DNA of 64,000 nucleotides from Cellulosilyticum sp. I15G10I2 (GTDB lineage: Bacteria; Bacillota; Clostridia; Lachnospirales; Cellulosilyticaceae), in assembly GCF_900095725.1 (NCBI RefSeq), contig NZ_FMMP01000006.1, positions 1,302,001-1,366,000 on the forward strand, written 5' to 3'. The number at the start of each line of letters is the position of its first letter. The first letter of the stretch is position 1. This document shows, piece after piece, positions 53,066-62,699 of the stretch. The position numbers and the translations under genes are program-made. The notes beneath the pieces are model-generated. The model had not been told where the DNA came from. It saw only the letters and a list, made by a program, of their open reading frames with translations, and made no database searches.

Positions 53066-54085
53066 TTAATATTGGCGAGATGGAAGGTCTGCTGCTGCTG
53101 TATCTTGACGATAAATACCTTCTTCTGACGGAATATATTTAGGTACTGATTCATTATTCATAATTTTTTGGCAAACTTCATAAAATTGTGGTCCTAGAAG
53201 CGGATTACATTCAACCGTTACATTGAGTTTACCTGCGATCATTGCTTCAAATGCACCTTTAACCGCATCTACAGAAACAATTTTAATGTCTTCTCCTGGT
53301 TTTAAACCATATTCTTCAATAGCTTGAATAGCTCCGATAGCCATGTCATCATTATGTGCATAAAGCGCATCTATGTTTTGTCCATCTGATTTAAGGAAGG
53401 CTTCCATAACTTCTTTACCTTTTGCTCTAGTAAAGTCACCTGTTTGAGATTTGATAATTTTGATATCTGGATACTTAGCTGTTATCACTTCTTGGAAACC
53501 TACTAAACGGTCTGTAGCTGCTGCTGAGCCTACTGTACCTTGAAGCTCTACAATATTCCCCTTTCCTCCTAATAGCGTAGCCATTTCTTCTGCTGCTTTT
53601 TTGCCTTCTTCTTTAAAGTCAGACCCTATACGTGTTACATAAAGATCTTCTGGCACATCTGCATTTCTATCAACAAGTACCACGGGGATCCCTGCATCTT
53701 TTGCTTCTTTAAATACTGTTTCCCAACCTGATTCAACGACTGGTGAAATACCTATAACATCAACTTTTTGAGCAATAAAAGAACGTATTGCCTTAATCTG
53801 ATTTTCTTGTTTTTGTTGTGCATCTGAGAATTTAAGATCAATACCTAATTTTTCCGCTTCTCCCTTAATAGAGTTTGTACAAGCTGTTCTCCACTCACTT
53901 TCTGCACCTATCTGAGCAAAACCTACTACTAATTTTTTATCCGCTGTTTTTGTTTCTGCGGGTTTTGCTTCTGCAGTTTTCGCTGCTGTATCAGCTGGTG
54001 CTGCTGGTGCACTAGCTGGCTTAGAACACCCAGCCATAGCAAATAGCATGGTTCCTGTTAATAACATCGCAAATATTTTTTTCAT
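53066..54085 (-). CDS. Sugar ABC transporter substrate-binding lipoprotein, YtfQ-like
   Basis: This 339-residue binding lipoprotein catches the sugar for the importer encoded downstream. The signal peptide ends in the lipobox AMAGC, followed by an Ala/Pro/Lys linker of about 30 residues. The mature part strongly resembles E. coli YtfQ: VVGFAQIGAESEWRTA, DAQQKQENQIKAIRSFIAQ, SPVVESGWETVFKEAKDAG, ALYAHNDDMAIGAIQAIEEYG and VECNPLLGPQ. YtfQ binds galactofuranose, so a furanose sugar is likely; next to arabinose genes, arabinofuranose is a reasonable guess. The ATG at 54085 follows AGGGGGTTTAAAA. The gene upstream ends in a terminator at 54272-54316. Confidence 0.92.
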   Translation of the reverse strand: MKKIFAMLLTGTMLFAMAGCSKPASAPAAPADTAAKTAEAKPAETKTADKKLVVGFAQIGAESEWRTACTNSIKGEAEKLGIDLKFSDAQQKQENQIKAIRSFIAQKVDVIGISPVVESGWETVFKEAKDAGIPVVLVDRNADVPEDLYVTRIGSDFKEEGKKAAEEMATLLGGKGNIVELQGTVGSAAATDRLVGFQEVITAKYPDIKIIKSQTGDFTRAKGKEVMEAFLKSDGQNIDALYAHNDDMAIGAIQAIEEYGLKPGEDIKIVSVDAVKGAFEAMIAGKLNVTVECNPLLGPQFYEVCQKIMNNESVPKYIPSEEGIYRQDTAAADLPSRQY

Positions 54086-54271
54086 TTTTAAACCCCCTAT
54101 AATTTTTAATGATTGTTGGTACATTTTTATTTTAGACTCTTAGAAATTATTTGTATTTACAATTAAAATGTTTAATTTGTAATTTTCTGCACAAAATCCA
54201 TTATACTAGCTTCTTTTTTATAATATTTTTGCAATACGCTACGTCTCTTACTTTAGAACAAGAAAGCGTAT

Positions 54272-54316
54272 AAAAAAAATAGACCTTACTAAAATACTAT
54301 TTAGTAAGGTCTATTT
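54272..54316 (-). terminator. Terminator after the tandem binding-domain sensor gene
   Basis: AAATAGACCTTACTAAA (54277-54293) pairs with its complement (54300-54316). The stop codon is inside the stem and a T8 run follows on the minus strand, so the sensor genes and the transporter are separate transcripts. Confidence 0.9.
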
Positions 54317-56208
54317 AGCCATTCTCTTGTGTAGGCTTCTTTTGTAAAGACTGTTTCTTCTGTAATAATCATCATAGGCATTTGTTTATTACTTACAATA
54401 TCTTTTACAATCTTCATGAGCTGTGGTCCTAAAAGCGGATTGCATTCTACAGAGCAATTTAGTTTGCCATCTTTTATAGCAAGAATAGCTGCTTTAATCG
54501 CATCTATTGAAACTATTTTTATATCAATTCCCGGCCTTAGACCAAAGGCTTCTATGGCTTCTATTGCCCCAAGCGCCATATCATCATTATGGGCATAAAC
54601 AACATCTATTTTATTTCCATATTTCGTTTCTGTATCTAAATAACTTTTCATTATTTCTTTACCTTTTTCAAAGGTATAATCTCCATGTACAGAGTGGATA
54701 ATCCTAAATTGCTCTGAATCTGCAATAACCTCTTCAAATCCTATTTTTCTTTCAACGGTGGGAGTAGAGTTTTTGCTCCCTAGTATTTCTACAATATTTA
54801 CAGCGTGCTGTTCTTTAAAATCACCTTTTACCCATCGGGCTGCACGTCTGCCCTCTTCTCTAAAATCAGGCCCTAAAAAGGTCGTATAGAGTGAATCATC
54901 CTCTGTTTTTATCATACGGTCTGCAATAATAACTGGAATATCTGCAGATTTTGCTTCCCTAAGTATTTGATCCCAGCCTGATTCAACTACTGGTGAAAAG
55001 GAGATAACATCTACCTTCATATTGATAAAACTTCTTAATATTTCAATTTGTCTTTTTTGGTTAAGATCTGCTTCTGAGTAGATAAGTTCTATATCAGCTT
55101 CTCTAGCCGCATTTTTAATAGATGCACTATTAGCCTCTCTCCAACCACCCTCTTTGCCTACATTACAGAATCCTAAAACGATTTTATCTTTTGGATTCTT
55201 AAGGGTGGCTTTTTTATTTTGCTCAGCCTTATACATATCTAAATTATCTGGAGTAATAAGTGTCGTCCGCAATATGATTTTCTTAGGTATCCCTTTTTGT
55301 TTATTAAGAATATCCATAGCAAATTGAACCGCTTCTTTACCTCCTGTAGGACAGATATAGGTACATGCTAATATACCTTTTTCTACTAAATCTAGACCAC
55401 CATTTGCCCCTTCAAGACCATCTATCCCTATAAACTTAATAGGATGCAAATAATCATAATAGGTATAGGCTCTATAAGCTCCAAGCGCCATTGCATCATT
55501 ATGTGCAAATACAACATCGATAGCTTGATGTCTTTTATAAATTTCTAACATCTTATCTTCTGCACGGTCTCTGTTCCAACTGGCGTCTATTTTCTCTAGA
55601 ATAGTGATATTATTATACTCGCTCAATATATTGCTAAGTCCTTCACTTCTTTCTCTTGTGGGGTGAGAATCTGATGCGCCTTTTATCTCTATAACATTCC
55701 CTCCCCGTTCTCCAAGAAGCTTACCCATATACTCTCCAACCTGCTTGCCAACCCGCCCGTTATCAGGGCCAATATAAAGGGTATAATCATAGCCTTCTAT
55801 ACCCCTATCAAGTACAATAACAGGCATCTTTTGATAAACCTCTGATACAATAGGTGTCAGTTTTTCCGGACTTGTAGGGGATACAATTAAAAGATCTACA
55901 CCAAAGGCCTGCAGTTCTTTAATATCTTGAATTTGTTTTTCATAGCTGCCCGCAGCCTCCATATAAATGACTCTTAGTTGTGGATACTTTTTAGCTTCCT
56001 CTTTTATTTCTTCTGTCATAATAATACGCCAGGGCTCTTCTAAATCTGCCTGAGATACACCTATTAAAAACTCAATATTATCTTTGCCGCTCTCATTTAG
56101 ATTAAACCGCTGGTTATTATAGGTAATAATGCCGCCAATGCAGCTAATGCTTACGAGCACCATAATAATCGCAACAATATAAGGTATATTCCTGTTATAC
56201 AGTTTCAC
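54301..56208 (-). CDS. Membrane-anchored tandem sugar-binding sensor protein (two periplasmic-binding domains)
   Basis: A 635-residue protein with an N-terminal membrane anchor (YIVAIIMVLVSISCIGGIITY), no lipobox, and two fused sugar-binding domains. Domain 1 covers about 45-335 (LIGVSQADLEEPWRIIMTEE, VFAHNDAMALGAYRAY). Domain 2 covers about 345-635 (LGFCNVGKEGGWREANSAS, SFSPVVESGWDQILREAKSA, VYAHNDDMALGAIEAIEAFG, SVECNPLLGPQ) and is clearly a paralogue of the transporter binding protein at 53066. The ATG overlaps the response-regulator gene, so it is cotranscribed with the two-component system. By analogy with XylFII-LytS it would bind sugar outside and signal through the kinase. Two fused domains are unusual. 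Confidence 0.88.
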   Translation of the reverse strand: MKLYNRNIPYIVAIIMVLVSISCIGGIITYNNQRFNLNESGKDNIEFLIGVSQADLEEPWRIIMTEEIKEEAKKYPQLRVIYMEAAGSYEKQIQDIKELQAFGVDLLIVSPTSPEKLTPIVSEVYQKMPVIVLDRGIEGYDYTLYIGPDNGRVGKQVGEYMGKLLGERGGNVIEIKGASDSHPTRERSEGLSNILSEYNNITILEKIDASWNRDRAEDKMLEIYKRHQAIDVVFAHNDAMALGAYRAYTYYDYLHPIKFIGIDGLEGANGGLDLVEKGILACTYICPTGGKEAVQFAMDILNKQKGIPKKIILRTTLITPDNLDMYKAEQNKKATLKNPKDKIVLGFCNVGKEGGWREANSASIKNAAREADIELIYSEADLNQKRQIEILRSFINMKVDVISFSPVVESGWDQILREAKSADIPVIIADRMIKTEDDSLYTTFLGPDFREEGRRAARWVKGDFKEQHAVNIVEILGSKNSTPTVERKIGFEEVIADSEQFRIIHSVHGDYTFEKGKEIMKSYLDTETKYGNKIDVVYAHNDDMALGAIEAIEAFGLRPGIDIKIVSIDAIKAAILAIKDGKLNCSVECNPLLGPQLMKIVKDIVSNKQMPMMIITEETVFTKEAYTREWLNRPY

Positions 56209-57413
56209 TTGACACCCCGCCTTTTATAATCTAGTGGTGAGAGATGAAATGTCTTTTTAAATACGTTGCTGAAATAATGCTGACTGGAGTAGCCGGTCTT
56301 TTCTGCAACTTCATAAACTTTAATATTGGGATCCTGCATAAGAATAAGCGCTTTTTTCATTCTGATTTGTGTAAGATAATCAATAAATGGCACACCTAAC
56401 TCTTGCTTAAGCAGTCGTGTAAGATATGTTTGACTAATACCAACCTTTTCGGCTATTTCTGTAAGCGTCAGCTCTGGATTTGCATAATGCTTATCAATGT
56501 ACTTCTGAATGGTTATTACGATAGGTGTTTTTTGACTCTTTTCTGTTAAGCTTCTGCTAATTTCCTCATAGGCATGATGTATAGAAGCGGGTTTCTGTTT
56601 TAATAAAATCATTTCTGTAATGACTTCTCTTCTTAAATATTCTGCTATACACTTTTCAACTTCTATACCCATTTCAGACCATTTCGCAATTGGACTTGTA
56701 TCACTTATGACAATGATTTGATTTTTGGTATCCTTAAAACAAGTAAGTGCCTTAAACCCATTCATGGCCTCTGCTGCAATGTTCTGTATGGCATAGATCA
56801 GTAAATCATTATCCCATTCACGCTCTATCATCCCATGACTTTTGTCCATAAGTCTAATAACAAGCATGCCCATAGTAGCTGTATATCCTATATTAAAATA
56901 CTCAAATTGCCTCATAAGATTTTCATCTTTGACTTTTGCACCTATTAAATCTTGTAAAAAAATCTCTTTAAGGTAATGATTACTTTTTTTAAGCTGCTTC
57001 ATTTTAAATGCATCTTCGATCCCTTTATTTTTAAGATCTATCATTTGTTCTCTTGCCTTTAAGACACTTTTTAATAAAGCATCTTGACTTACAGGTTTTA
57101 AAATATAATCAAAGACCTTAAGCTTAAGCGCCGCTTGTGCATACTCAAATTCATCATGTCCGGAAACAATAATAATAATTGCATCGTTTAATATGGATTT
57201 AAGCTGGTTGATGAATTCTAATCCATTCACAAAGGGCATACAAATATCTACCAAAAGCAGATCCGGGGCGGTTTCAATAGCTTTTTCAAGAGCAACTTCA
57301 CCATCTTCTGCTTCTGCTACAATCTCAAACCCTATACTTTGCCAATCTAGGATTCCTCTTATGCCTTTTCTAATCTTTGGTTCATCGTCTGCAATAAGAA
57401 CTTTAAACATCAT
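56205..57413 (-). CDS. Response regulator, YesN-type (receiver + AraC HTH)
   Basis: A 402-residue regulator. The receiver domain covers 1-120, with D10 and E11 acidic pocket residues and phospho-acceptor D56 (LLLVDICMP), and K at KPVSQD. A poorly conserved linker follows. The AraC-type DNA-binding domain lies at about 300-400 (LTEIAEKVGISQTYLTRLLKQ, IRMKKALILMQDPNIKVYEVAEKTGYSSQHYFSNVFKKTF). The partner kinase is encoded 24 bases upstream and the tandem sensor gene overlaps its stop. Its likely target is the furanose importer operon downstream, perhaps also the ara genes (inferred). Confidence 0.93.
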   Translation of the reverse strand: MMFKVLIADDEPKIRKGIRGILDWQSIGFEIVAEAEDGEVALEKAIETAPDLLLVDICMPFVNGLEFINQLKSILNDAIIIIVSGHDEFEYAQAALKLKVFDYILKPVSQDALLKSVLKAREQMIDLKNKGIEDAFKMKQLKKSNHYLKEIFLQDLIGAKVKDENLMRQFEYFNIGYTATMGMLVIRLMDKSHGMIEREWDNDLLIYAIQNIAAEAMNGFKALTCFKDTKNQIIVISDTSPIAKWSEMGIEVEKCIAEYLRREVITEMILLKQKPASIHHAYEEISRSLTEKSQKTPIVITIQKYIDKHYANPELTLTEIAEKVGISQTYLTRLLKQELGVPFIDYLTQIRMKKALILMQDPNIKVYEVAEKTGYSSQHYFSNVFKKTFHLSPLDYKRRGVK

Positions 57414-57437
57414 AAACCTCTTTCTTGTTAGATTTAT

Positions 57438-59213
57438 TTATGCTTCTAGCAGGGGTAATATGATTTGAACACATGTCCCCTCATTAACCTTGCTTATGTA
57501 TCTAAGCCCATATTCACTGCCATATGTCATTTTAATTCTAGTATGTACATTGCATATACCATATCCTGAGCCGCTCTCTGATGCAACGCCCCTTATATTT
57601 TCATGCTGCAGCATCATATTGATTTCATGCAGCTTAAGGGCATCTATCCCTGCGCCATTATCTGTTACCGTAATGATCACTTGATGATCTATTTTTGAAA
57701 AGTTTATTTCAACTTTGCCAGCTCCTCGCTTTTGCTTAACACCGTGATAAATAGCATTTTCCACAATGGGCTGAGCTGTTAGTTTAAGAATAGGCTTATC
57801 TAACAGTTCTTCATCATAGGTAATATCATATGACAGTTTATCTTCATACCTTGCTTTTTGTATAATCATATAACTTTCAATATGATCGATCTCCTCACGT
57901 ATCGTAATCACTTCCCGGCCTTTGCTAAGTGCAATTCTAAAGAGCTTAGTCAGTGCCGTAACAATCTCAACGATATCTCTAGCCCCATAATCAACAGCCA
58001 TCCACTGTATCGTATCAAGCGTATTATACAAAAAATGTGGTTTGATCTGTGCTTGAAGAATTTTAAGTTCCGCTTTCCGTTTATTTCTTTGTTCAGTATA
58101 GACCATTTCAATAAGCTGCTTGATTTCTTTAATCATGTGGTTAAAACTATGGCCTAGTTCTCCAAATTCATCTTTATACTTATTATTTTCAAAACTTACT
58201 TCTAAGTCTCCTTGCTCTGCCCGCTTCATAAGGGCTGTAAGCTCCTTTATAGGTGTAACAATAGTATTGGTAAAGATAATCGCTACAACTATAGCTAATA
58301 TAAGGGTGAAACCACTGACAAACATCGCAAAAGTCTGCATTTTAAGAACGTCTTCTAATATTTCTTCTATTGAAAAAACCCCTATTGTACGCCATCCCGT
58401 CTGCACACTGGTTTCACACATGATCTCAAATGTTTCGTTATTAATAGATTTAATAAGTAAATTGGATATATCTTTAAACCACTCATTATTAATTCTATAA
58501 ATAATAGGATTGACAGGAGAATAAACAATATCATTGTTTTTATCAAGTATATAAAAAAAACCTTTTTGTCCTATATTATTATTTTTAATAATTTCTTCAA
58601 ACTTTCCAAGTTTCATATCAATAAGAATAACACCTGTGATTTCGTTAGTTTTAGGATGTCTCATCGTTCTTGATATTGAAATAACCTCATCTGCACTGTA
58701 TTCTGAATAAGTATTAAGATTACGGCCTATGGGTTTACTTGCATACTGAGAAATATCTGATTGATTAACCGCAGATAGATACCAATCCTCTTGCAAAAGT
58801 GGGTCGCGATTGTTTTTTATAAGCTCATTACTTAAATACTTATCTCTAGTATTTACAATAAGAATCCCTGCAATCTCTGGGTTGGCTTCCGTATAAATAT
58901 TTAAAAGTGTTCTTACTCTTATTTCTAAAAGATCATTATTCTGAGGCTCAGAGTCATCTGTAAGATACTGCACTACATCCGGAGATTGTGAGATATAATA
59001 CATAATGTTATCTATGGACTGAAGATAATATTCTATGTTACTTTGAATTTGGCTGATCATTTGCGCCGTATGTTTATTAGCACTGGTCTCTATAGATCTT
59101 GAGTAAACTGTATTCGCAAATAAACCTAAGGTAACGATAGGAATAAAAATGATAGCAAGAAAAAATATAAGTATTCTATTTTTAATACTATTAAAACCAG
59201 TTATCATAATCAC
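57438..59213 (-). CDS. Sensor histidine kinase, YesM type
   Basis: A protein of about 591 residues. Helix 1 (ILIFFLAIIFIPIVTLGLFA) is followed by an extracellular dCache-like region (about 40-285), helix 2 (MFVSGFTLILAIVVAIIF), HAMP, and a His_kinase domain with phospho-acceptor H393 (QIKPHFLYNTLD). The C-terminal ATPase domain has LTAQPIVENAIYHGVKQKRG and TVTDNGAGID, and SGSGYGICNVHTRIKMTYG. The first possible start is a GTG at 59213; the ATG at 59207 is better spaced from AAGG. Both give almost the same protein. It works with the response regulator and probably with the tandem binding-domain sensor. Confidence 0.93.
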   Translation of the reverse strand: MIMITGFNSIKNRILIFFLAIIFIPIVTLGLFANTVYSRSIETSANKHTAQMISQIQSNIEYYLQSIDNIMYYISQSPDVVQYLTDDSEPQNNDLLEIRVRTLLNIYTEANPEIAGILIVNTRDKYLSNELIKNNRDPLLQEDWYLSAVNQSDISQYASKPIGRNLNTYSEYSADEVISISRTMRHPKTNEITGVILIDMKLGKFEEIIKNNNIGQKGFFYILDKNNDIVYSPVNPIIYRINNEWFKDISNLLIKSINNETFEIMCETSVQTGWRTIGVFSIEEILEDVLKMQTFAMFVSGFTLILAIVVAIIFTNTIVTPIKELTALMKRAEQGDLEVSFENNKYKDEFGELGHSFNHMIKEIKQLIEMVYTEQRNKRKAELKILQAQIKPHFLYNTLDTIQWMAVDYGARDIVEIVTALTKLFRIALSKGREVITIREEIDHIESYMIIQKARYEDKLSYDITYDEELLDKPILKLTAQPIVENAIYHGVKQKRGAGKVEINFSKIDHQVIITVTDNGAGIDALKLHEINMMLQHENIRGVASESGSGYGICNVHTRIKMTYGSEYGLRYISKVNEGTCVQIILPLLEA

Positions 59214-59358
59214 ACAACCTTAACGTAATATATTGGCTAGTATTGATTTAATATTAATTATATTTTAATATCTAGTTTTAATCAATAACTTTAAAAGCAA
59301 CTCTTATTTTTAGACAATATATACAAATACCTCTTTCTTTCTAAAGTATGGTTATCCA

Positions 59359-59416
59359 ATCAAAAAGCTCTTTATAGAACGTAGTAATAACTATTTTCTA
59401 TAAAGAGCTTTTTGAT
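59359..59416. terminator. Terminator after the second chemoreceptor gene
   Basis: A perfect 21-base inverted repeat (59359-59379 with 59396-59416) lies past the chemoreceptor stop on the minus strand, with T-rich arms. Nothing else is seen in the 237-base gap before the histidine kinase gene. Confidence 0.7.
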
Positions 59417-59450
59417 TTTTATGTCAGATTATCTTTTAAATGTACATACG

Positions 59451-61205
59451 TTATACTTTAAAACGTGTTATTAAATGGTGGAGCACCTGAGCAAGTTCTG
59501 CTAAAGATTTACTTGAGCTTACTATTTCGTGAATGGAAGCTGCTTGTTCTTCAATACAAGCCGAAGACTCCTCAGTTGCTGCCGCATTTTGCTCAGCTAC
59601 GGCTGATAATGCGTCAAGGGTAGCATAAACTTCATTATTCTTAATAGCCATCACATGACCAGACTCATTAAGAAGCTCTACCACTTGCCCTTGATGATTA
59701 ATCGCTTCTGAAATTTCTAAATATTTTTCCTTTGTAATATTCATATGGCTCACTTGTTCCTCTAAAGTAGCTTTAACTACCTCAGTAGTGTTTACAGCTC
59801 TCTCTGAATCATGCTGCAAATTTTCCACCATCTCATCTATCATTTTTGATGAACTTGCAGACTGTTCTGCAAGTTTTCTAATTTCTTCTGCAACAACTGC
59901 AAACCCACGCCCGTGTTCTCCTGCCCTTGCCGCTTCTATTGAAGCATTCAGTGCAAGCAAGTTAGTTTGCTGTGAAATAGAAGTAATCACATTGCTTGCT
60001 GCACTTATTTTAGATGAACTTTCATTGGTCTTAAGAATTGTATCATAAACATTTGTTGTTGCGGTCATGCTTTCATCTGTTTTTTTAAATAGTGTATTAA
60101 TAACTTCTAATCCTGAGTTTACCAACGCTTCGACTTTATGTGATACCTCATTAAGTTCTTTCATATGGATTTGATCTTCTTTAATATATTTTTCAAGCTC
60201 CGAAAGCTTTAAAAGTCCCTGGGCAGTGCTTTGTGCTTGATCAGTTGCGCCTTCTGCAATATCACAGATTGTTTTAGCAACTTCATCAGTCGTTGTAGCT
60301 GTTTGTGAAGCCATGCTATTAAGCTCTTCTGAAGAAGCTGATACTTGTAAGGATGCATCATTAACTTGTCCTATCATATATCTTAGACTCTCTTCAATTG
60401 TATGAATAGCTTTTGCAAGATCTCCCACTTCATCTTTTCTATTAATAAACGCTTCATCAATATCAGTGGCAATATTATAGTTTGCAATTTCCTGGGCATG
60501 TCCTATAACATGTCTAATAGATTTTGCAATAGAGTGTGCTAAGATCCATGCGGTAACAACCCCCGCCAGTGCAAATATTAACATAATACCTATCGTAACA
60601 GTTGTCCCTTTACGTACTTGTTCTGCAATTAACTGCTCAGATGCTTGTTTAGATATCCCAATAAATAAAATACCAATTACTTCTTGATTCTCATCTTTTA
60701 GAGGCTCATATGCCGTAATATAAGCATTACCTAGAATCTGAGCAGTCCCTATATAGCGCTCTCCGTTTATAATATTTGCATAGGCGCTACTTTCTTTTCC
60801 AAGATATGTACCAATAGCCCTGTTACCGTCTGCTGTCAGTATATTGGTGGAAATCCTTATAAAATCATCTCCGTCTTTTGCAAATAGGGTGGCTGAGACA
60901 TTAAGATCCTCAGTCAGTGTATCTACCATCTCATAATGTTCTTTTATACTGTTGCCGCTTTTATCTATTAAGACTTCATCTTTAAACTCTAAATTCCCAT
61001 AATATTTATCTAAATAAATCTTAGCTGAGTGTATATCGCCTATAAGTTTTTCCTTAATCAAGCTTTCTTCAAGATCTCTAAGATTATTATTACTTACAAT
61101 TAAATTAAATACACTAATAATCATCATAGGGATAAGACCTGATAGGATAAACATACTCATTAACTTACTTTTTAGTTTAATATTGCCTGTTTTAAATCGA
61201 TTCAT
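59451..61205 (-). CDS. Methyl-accepting chemotaxis protein with single-Cache-like sensor
   Basis: A 584-residue chemoreceptor. Helix 1 ([23 protein letters not shown]) is followed by an extracellular single-Cache-like sensor (about 50-190, with [35 protein letters not shown] and [12 protein letters not shown]), helix 2 ([22 protein letters not shown]), HAMP, then a coiled coil with tip [36 protein letters not shown]. Receptors with this sensor often detect small organic acids. The ATG follows GAGAGGAGACTGAAAA. A long palindrome lies upstream, and the gene is divergent from the HD-GYP gene. Confidence 0.92.
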   Translation of the reverse strand: MNRFKTGNIKLKSKLMSMFILSGLIPMMIISVFNLIVSNNNLRDLEESLIKEKLIGDIHSAKIYLDKYYGNLEFKDEVLIDKSGNSIKEHYEMVDTLTEDLNVSATLFAKDGDDFIRISTNILTADGNRAIGTYLGKESSAYANIINGERYIGTAQILGNAYITAYEPLKDENQEVIGILFIGISKQASEQLIAEQVRKGTTVTIGIMLIFALAGVVTAWILAHSIAKSIRHVIGHAQEIANYNIATDIDEAFINRKDEVGDLAKAIHTIEESLRYMIGQVNDASLQVSASSEELNSMASQTATTTDEVAKTICDIAEGATDQAQSTAQGLLKLSELEKYIKEDQIHMKELNEVSHKVEALVNSGLEVINTLFKKTDESMTATTNVYDTILKTNESSSKISAASNVITSISQQTNLLALNASIEAARAGEHGRGFAVVAEEIRKLAEQSASSSKMIDEMVENLQHDSERAVNTTEVVKATLEEQVSHMNITKEKYLEISEAINHQGQVVELLNESGHVMAIKNNEVYATLDALSAVAEQNAAATEESSACIEEQAASIHEIVSSSKSLAELAQVLHHLITRFKV

Positions 61206-61238
61206 TTTTCAGTCTCCTCTCAATACAAATTATGTCTA

Positions 61239-61290
61239 TACGAACTAATAAAATCATATTATAATTATAATGTGATTTTATTAGTTCGTA
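61239..61290. repeat. Perfect 18-bp inverted repeat in the divergent chemoreceptor/HD-GYP region
   Basis: Arms 61239-61256 and 61273-61290 are fully complementary around a 16-base A/T spacer. It is 34 bases from the chemoreceptor start, so it would be in its leader, but could also be an operator. The remaining 334-base gap is A/T-rich without other structure. Confidence 0.6.
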
Positions 61291-61479
61291 TTATTATAAC
61301 TTATCTTTCTATATTTTGTGTTAAATTTTATATTTTTTATATTAAATTTAGTCTTTTAAATAGGATGCATTTAAACATAATGCTATACTATAATTACTTT
61401 AAATACAATCAGCTTTTTATTGGTAATATCTATAAAGCATAAGTTTCTTTACTTTAAATATTATATTTTTAAATTTTCT

Positions 61480-61487
61480 GCCGATAT
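61480..61487 (+). promoter_or_regulatory. Possible motility sigma (SigD) -10 element before the HD-GYP gene
   Basis: GCCGATAT matches the -10 box of flagellar sigma factors and lies 52 bases before the start. No TAAA is found at the ideal 15-base distance, so the call is weak. Confidence 0.35.
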
Positions 61488-61539
61488 ATTTACTATATAA
61501 ACTAGGTATTTTTTATCTCATAATGAAAAGAGGGATATT

Positions 61540-62559
61540 ATGCAAAAAATTATATTACCTATCTCCAAATGTATTCCAGGCATGGTGACAGCTCAACCTG
61601 TAGTCAATATGCAGACAGGGGCTACCATTCTAGGACAAAACCAAGAACTAACGATAGAAAATTTAAAAAACATCAGTAACTTTATTCATACTGACCTATG
61701 GGTGTATATTGATTCTTTTAATAAAGTATGGAATCTTCCTCCTGAAACGATAGAAAACTATAAAAAGTACAGCAAAGCTCTTAAAACTGTCATAGAGCAA
61801 ATTTCTCCTTCTGATGATAAAAGCATTAAAACATTTGATGAGATGTGTCATCATCTTTCTGCTGATTTTAATGAAAACCATACTTTATTAGGCTGTACAA
61901 ATTTAATCAAGCAGCTAGATTATGATACTTATACCCATTCTTTAAATGTAGCCTTTTTGTCTAAACTTATATGTAAATGGACAAATGTTAATAAAGAAAC
62001 TACACTTAACGTTATTAGAGCAGCTCTACTTCACGATATAGGAGGGATTAATCTTGCTTTTGACATGATCAATAAAACAGAGGATCTTTCTTCAGATGAA
62101 CGCAGTGAGTATGAAAAACATTCTATCTATAGCTATAATATTGTCAGCAAAATGCAAGATTTACACCCTTCCATCGCCAAAGGCATTCTCGCCCATCATG
62201 AAAGATGTGACGGAACAGGTTTTCCGCTTAAGCTTACATCTCCATATATTAATAACCTAGCTAAAATAATTGGTATCGCGGATCGTTATGAAATCCTGAG
62301 AAAAACGCATCATATTTTCGATACACTTAAAATACTGTTAACTGATGAACTTACAAAATTCGATCCTGACATGCTGCTTACTTTTTGTAATAATATTGCT
62401 AACTACTACATAGGCGTATTTGTGACCTTAAGTACAGATGAGATTGGCGAAGTAGTATTTATCAATCCAAAATGCATCTATAAACCTATTATAAAAATTA
62501 ATGACAAGTATATTAATCTTTATGAAACACCAAGTATTACAATCATTAATATCGAATAG
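61540..62559 (+). CDS. HD-GYP domain protein, probable cyclic-di-GMP phosphodiesterase
   Basis: A 339-residue protein. Residues about 1-100 form an N-terminal region of the DUF3391-like kind seen in HD-GYP proteins (ILPISKCIPGMVTAQPVVNM). The HD-GYP domain covers about 115-300. It has H133, the metal pair H165-D166 (ALLHDIGG) and the signature HHERCDGTGFP (219-229), followed by IIGIADRYE. These residues are those needed for hydrolysis of cyclic-di-GMP, so it should be active, although the GYP reads GFP. The ATG follows AAAAGAGGGATATT. Sitting between chemoreceptor and Crp/Fnr genes, it may tune motility. Confidence 0.88.
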   Translation: MQKIILPISKCIPGMVTAQPVVNMQTGATILGQNQELTIENLKNISNFIHTDLWVYIDSFNKVWNLPPETIENYKKYSKALKTVIEQISPSDDKSIKTFDEMCHHLSADFNENHTLLGCTNLIKQLDYDTYTHSLNVAFLSKLICKWTNVNKETTLNVIRAALLHDIGGINLAFDMINKTEDLSSDERSEYEKHSIYSYNIVSKMQDLHPSIAKGILAHHERCDGTGFPLKLTSPYINNLAKIIGIADRYEILRKTHHIFDTLKILLTDELTKFDPDMLLTFCNNIANYYIGVFVTLSTDEIGEVVFINPKCIYKPIIKINDKYINLYETPSITIINIE

Positions 62560-62584
62560 ATATGTTTTAAACTGTTTTAAATCC

Positions 62585-62619
62585 AATCCCCAAATGATGC
62601 CTATAATCATTTGGGGATT
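62585..62619 (+). terminator. Terminator after the HD-GYP gene
   Basis: AATCCCCAAATGAT (62585-62598) pairs with its complement (62606-62619), followed by TGTTCTATTT, 26 bases past the stop. Confidence 0.8.
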
Positions 62620-62699
62620 TGTTCTATTTATCAGCAAGTAACACACAACCTATCTGCCCAAGGCTTCATAGTTTCTATTGTGTTCGTTTCTTTCATTTA

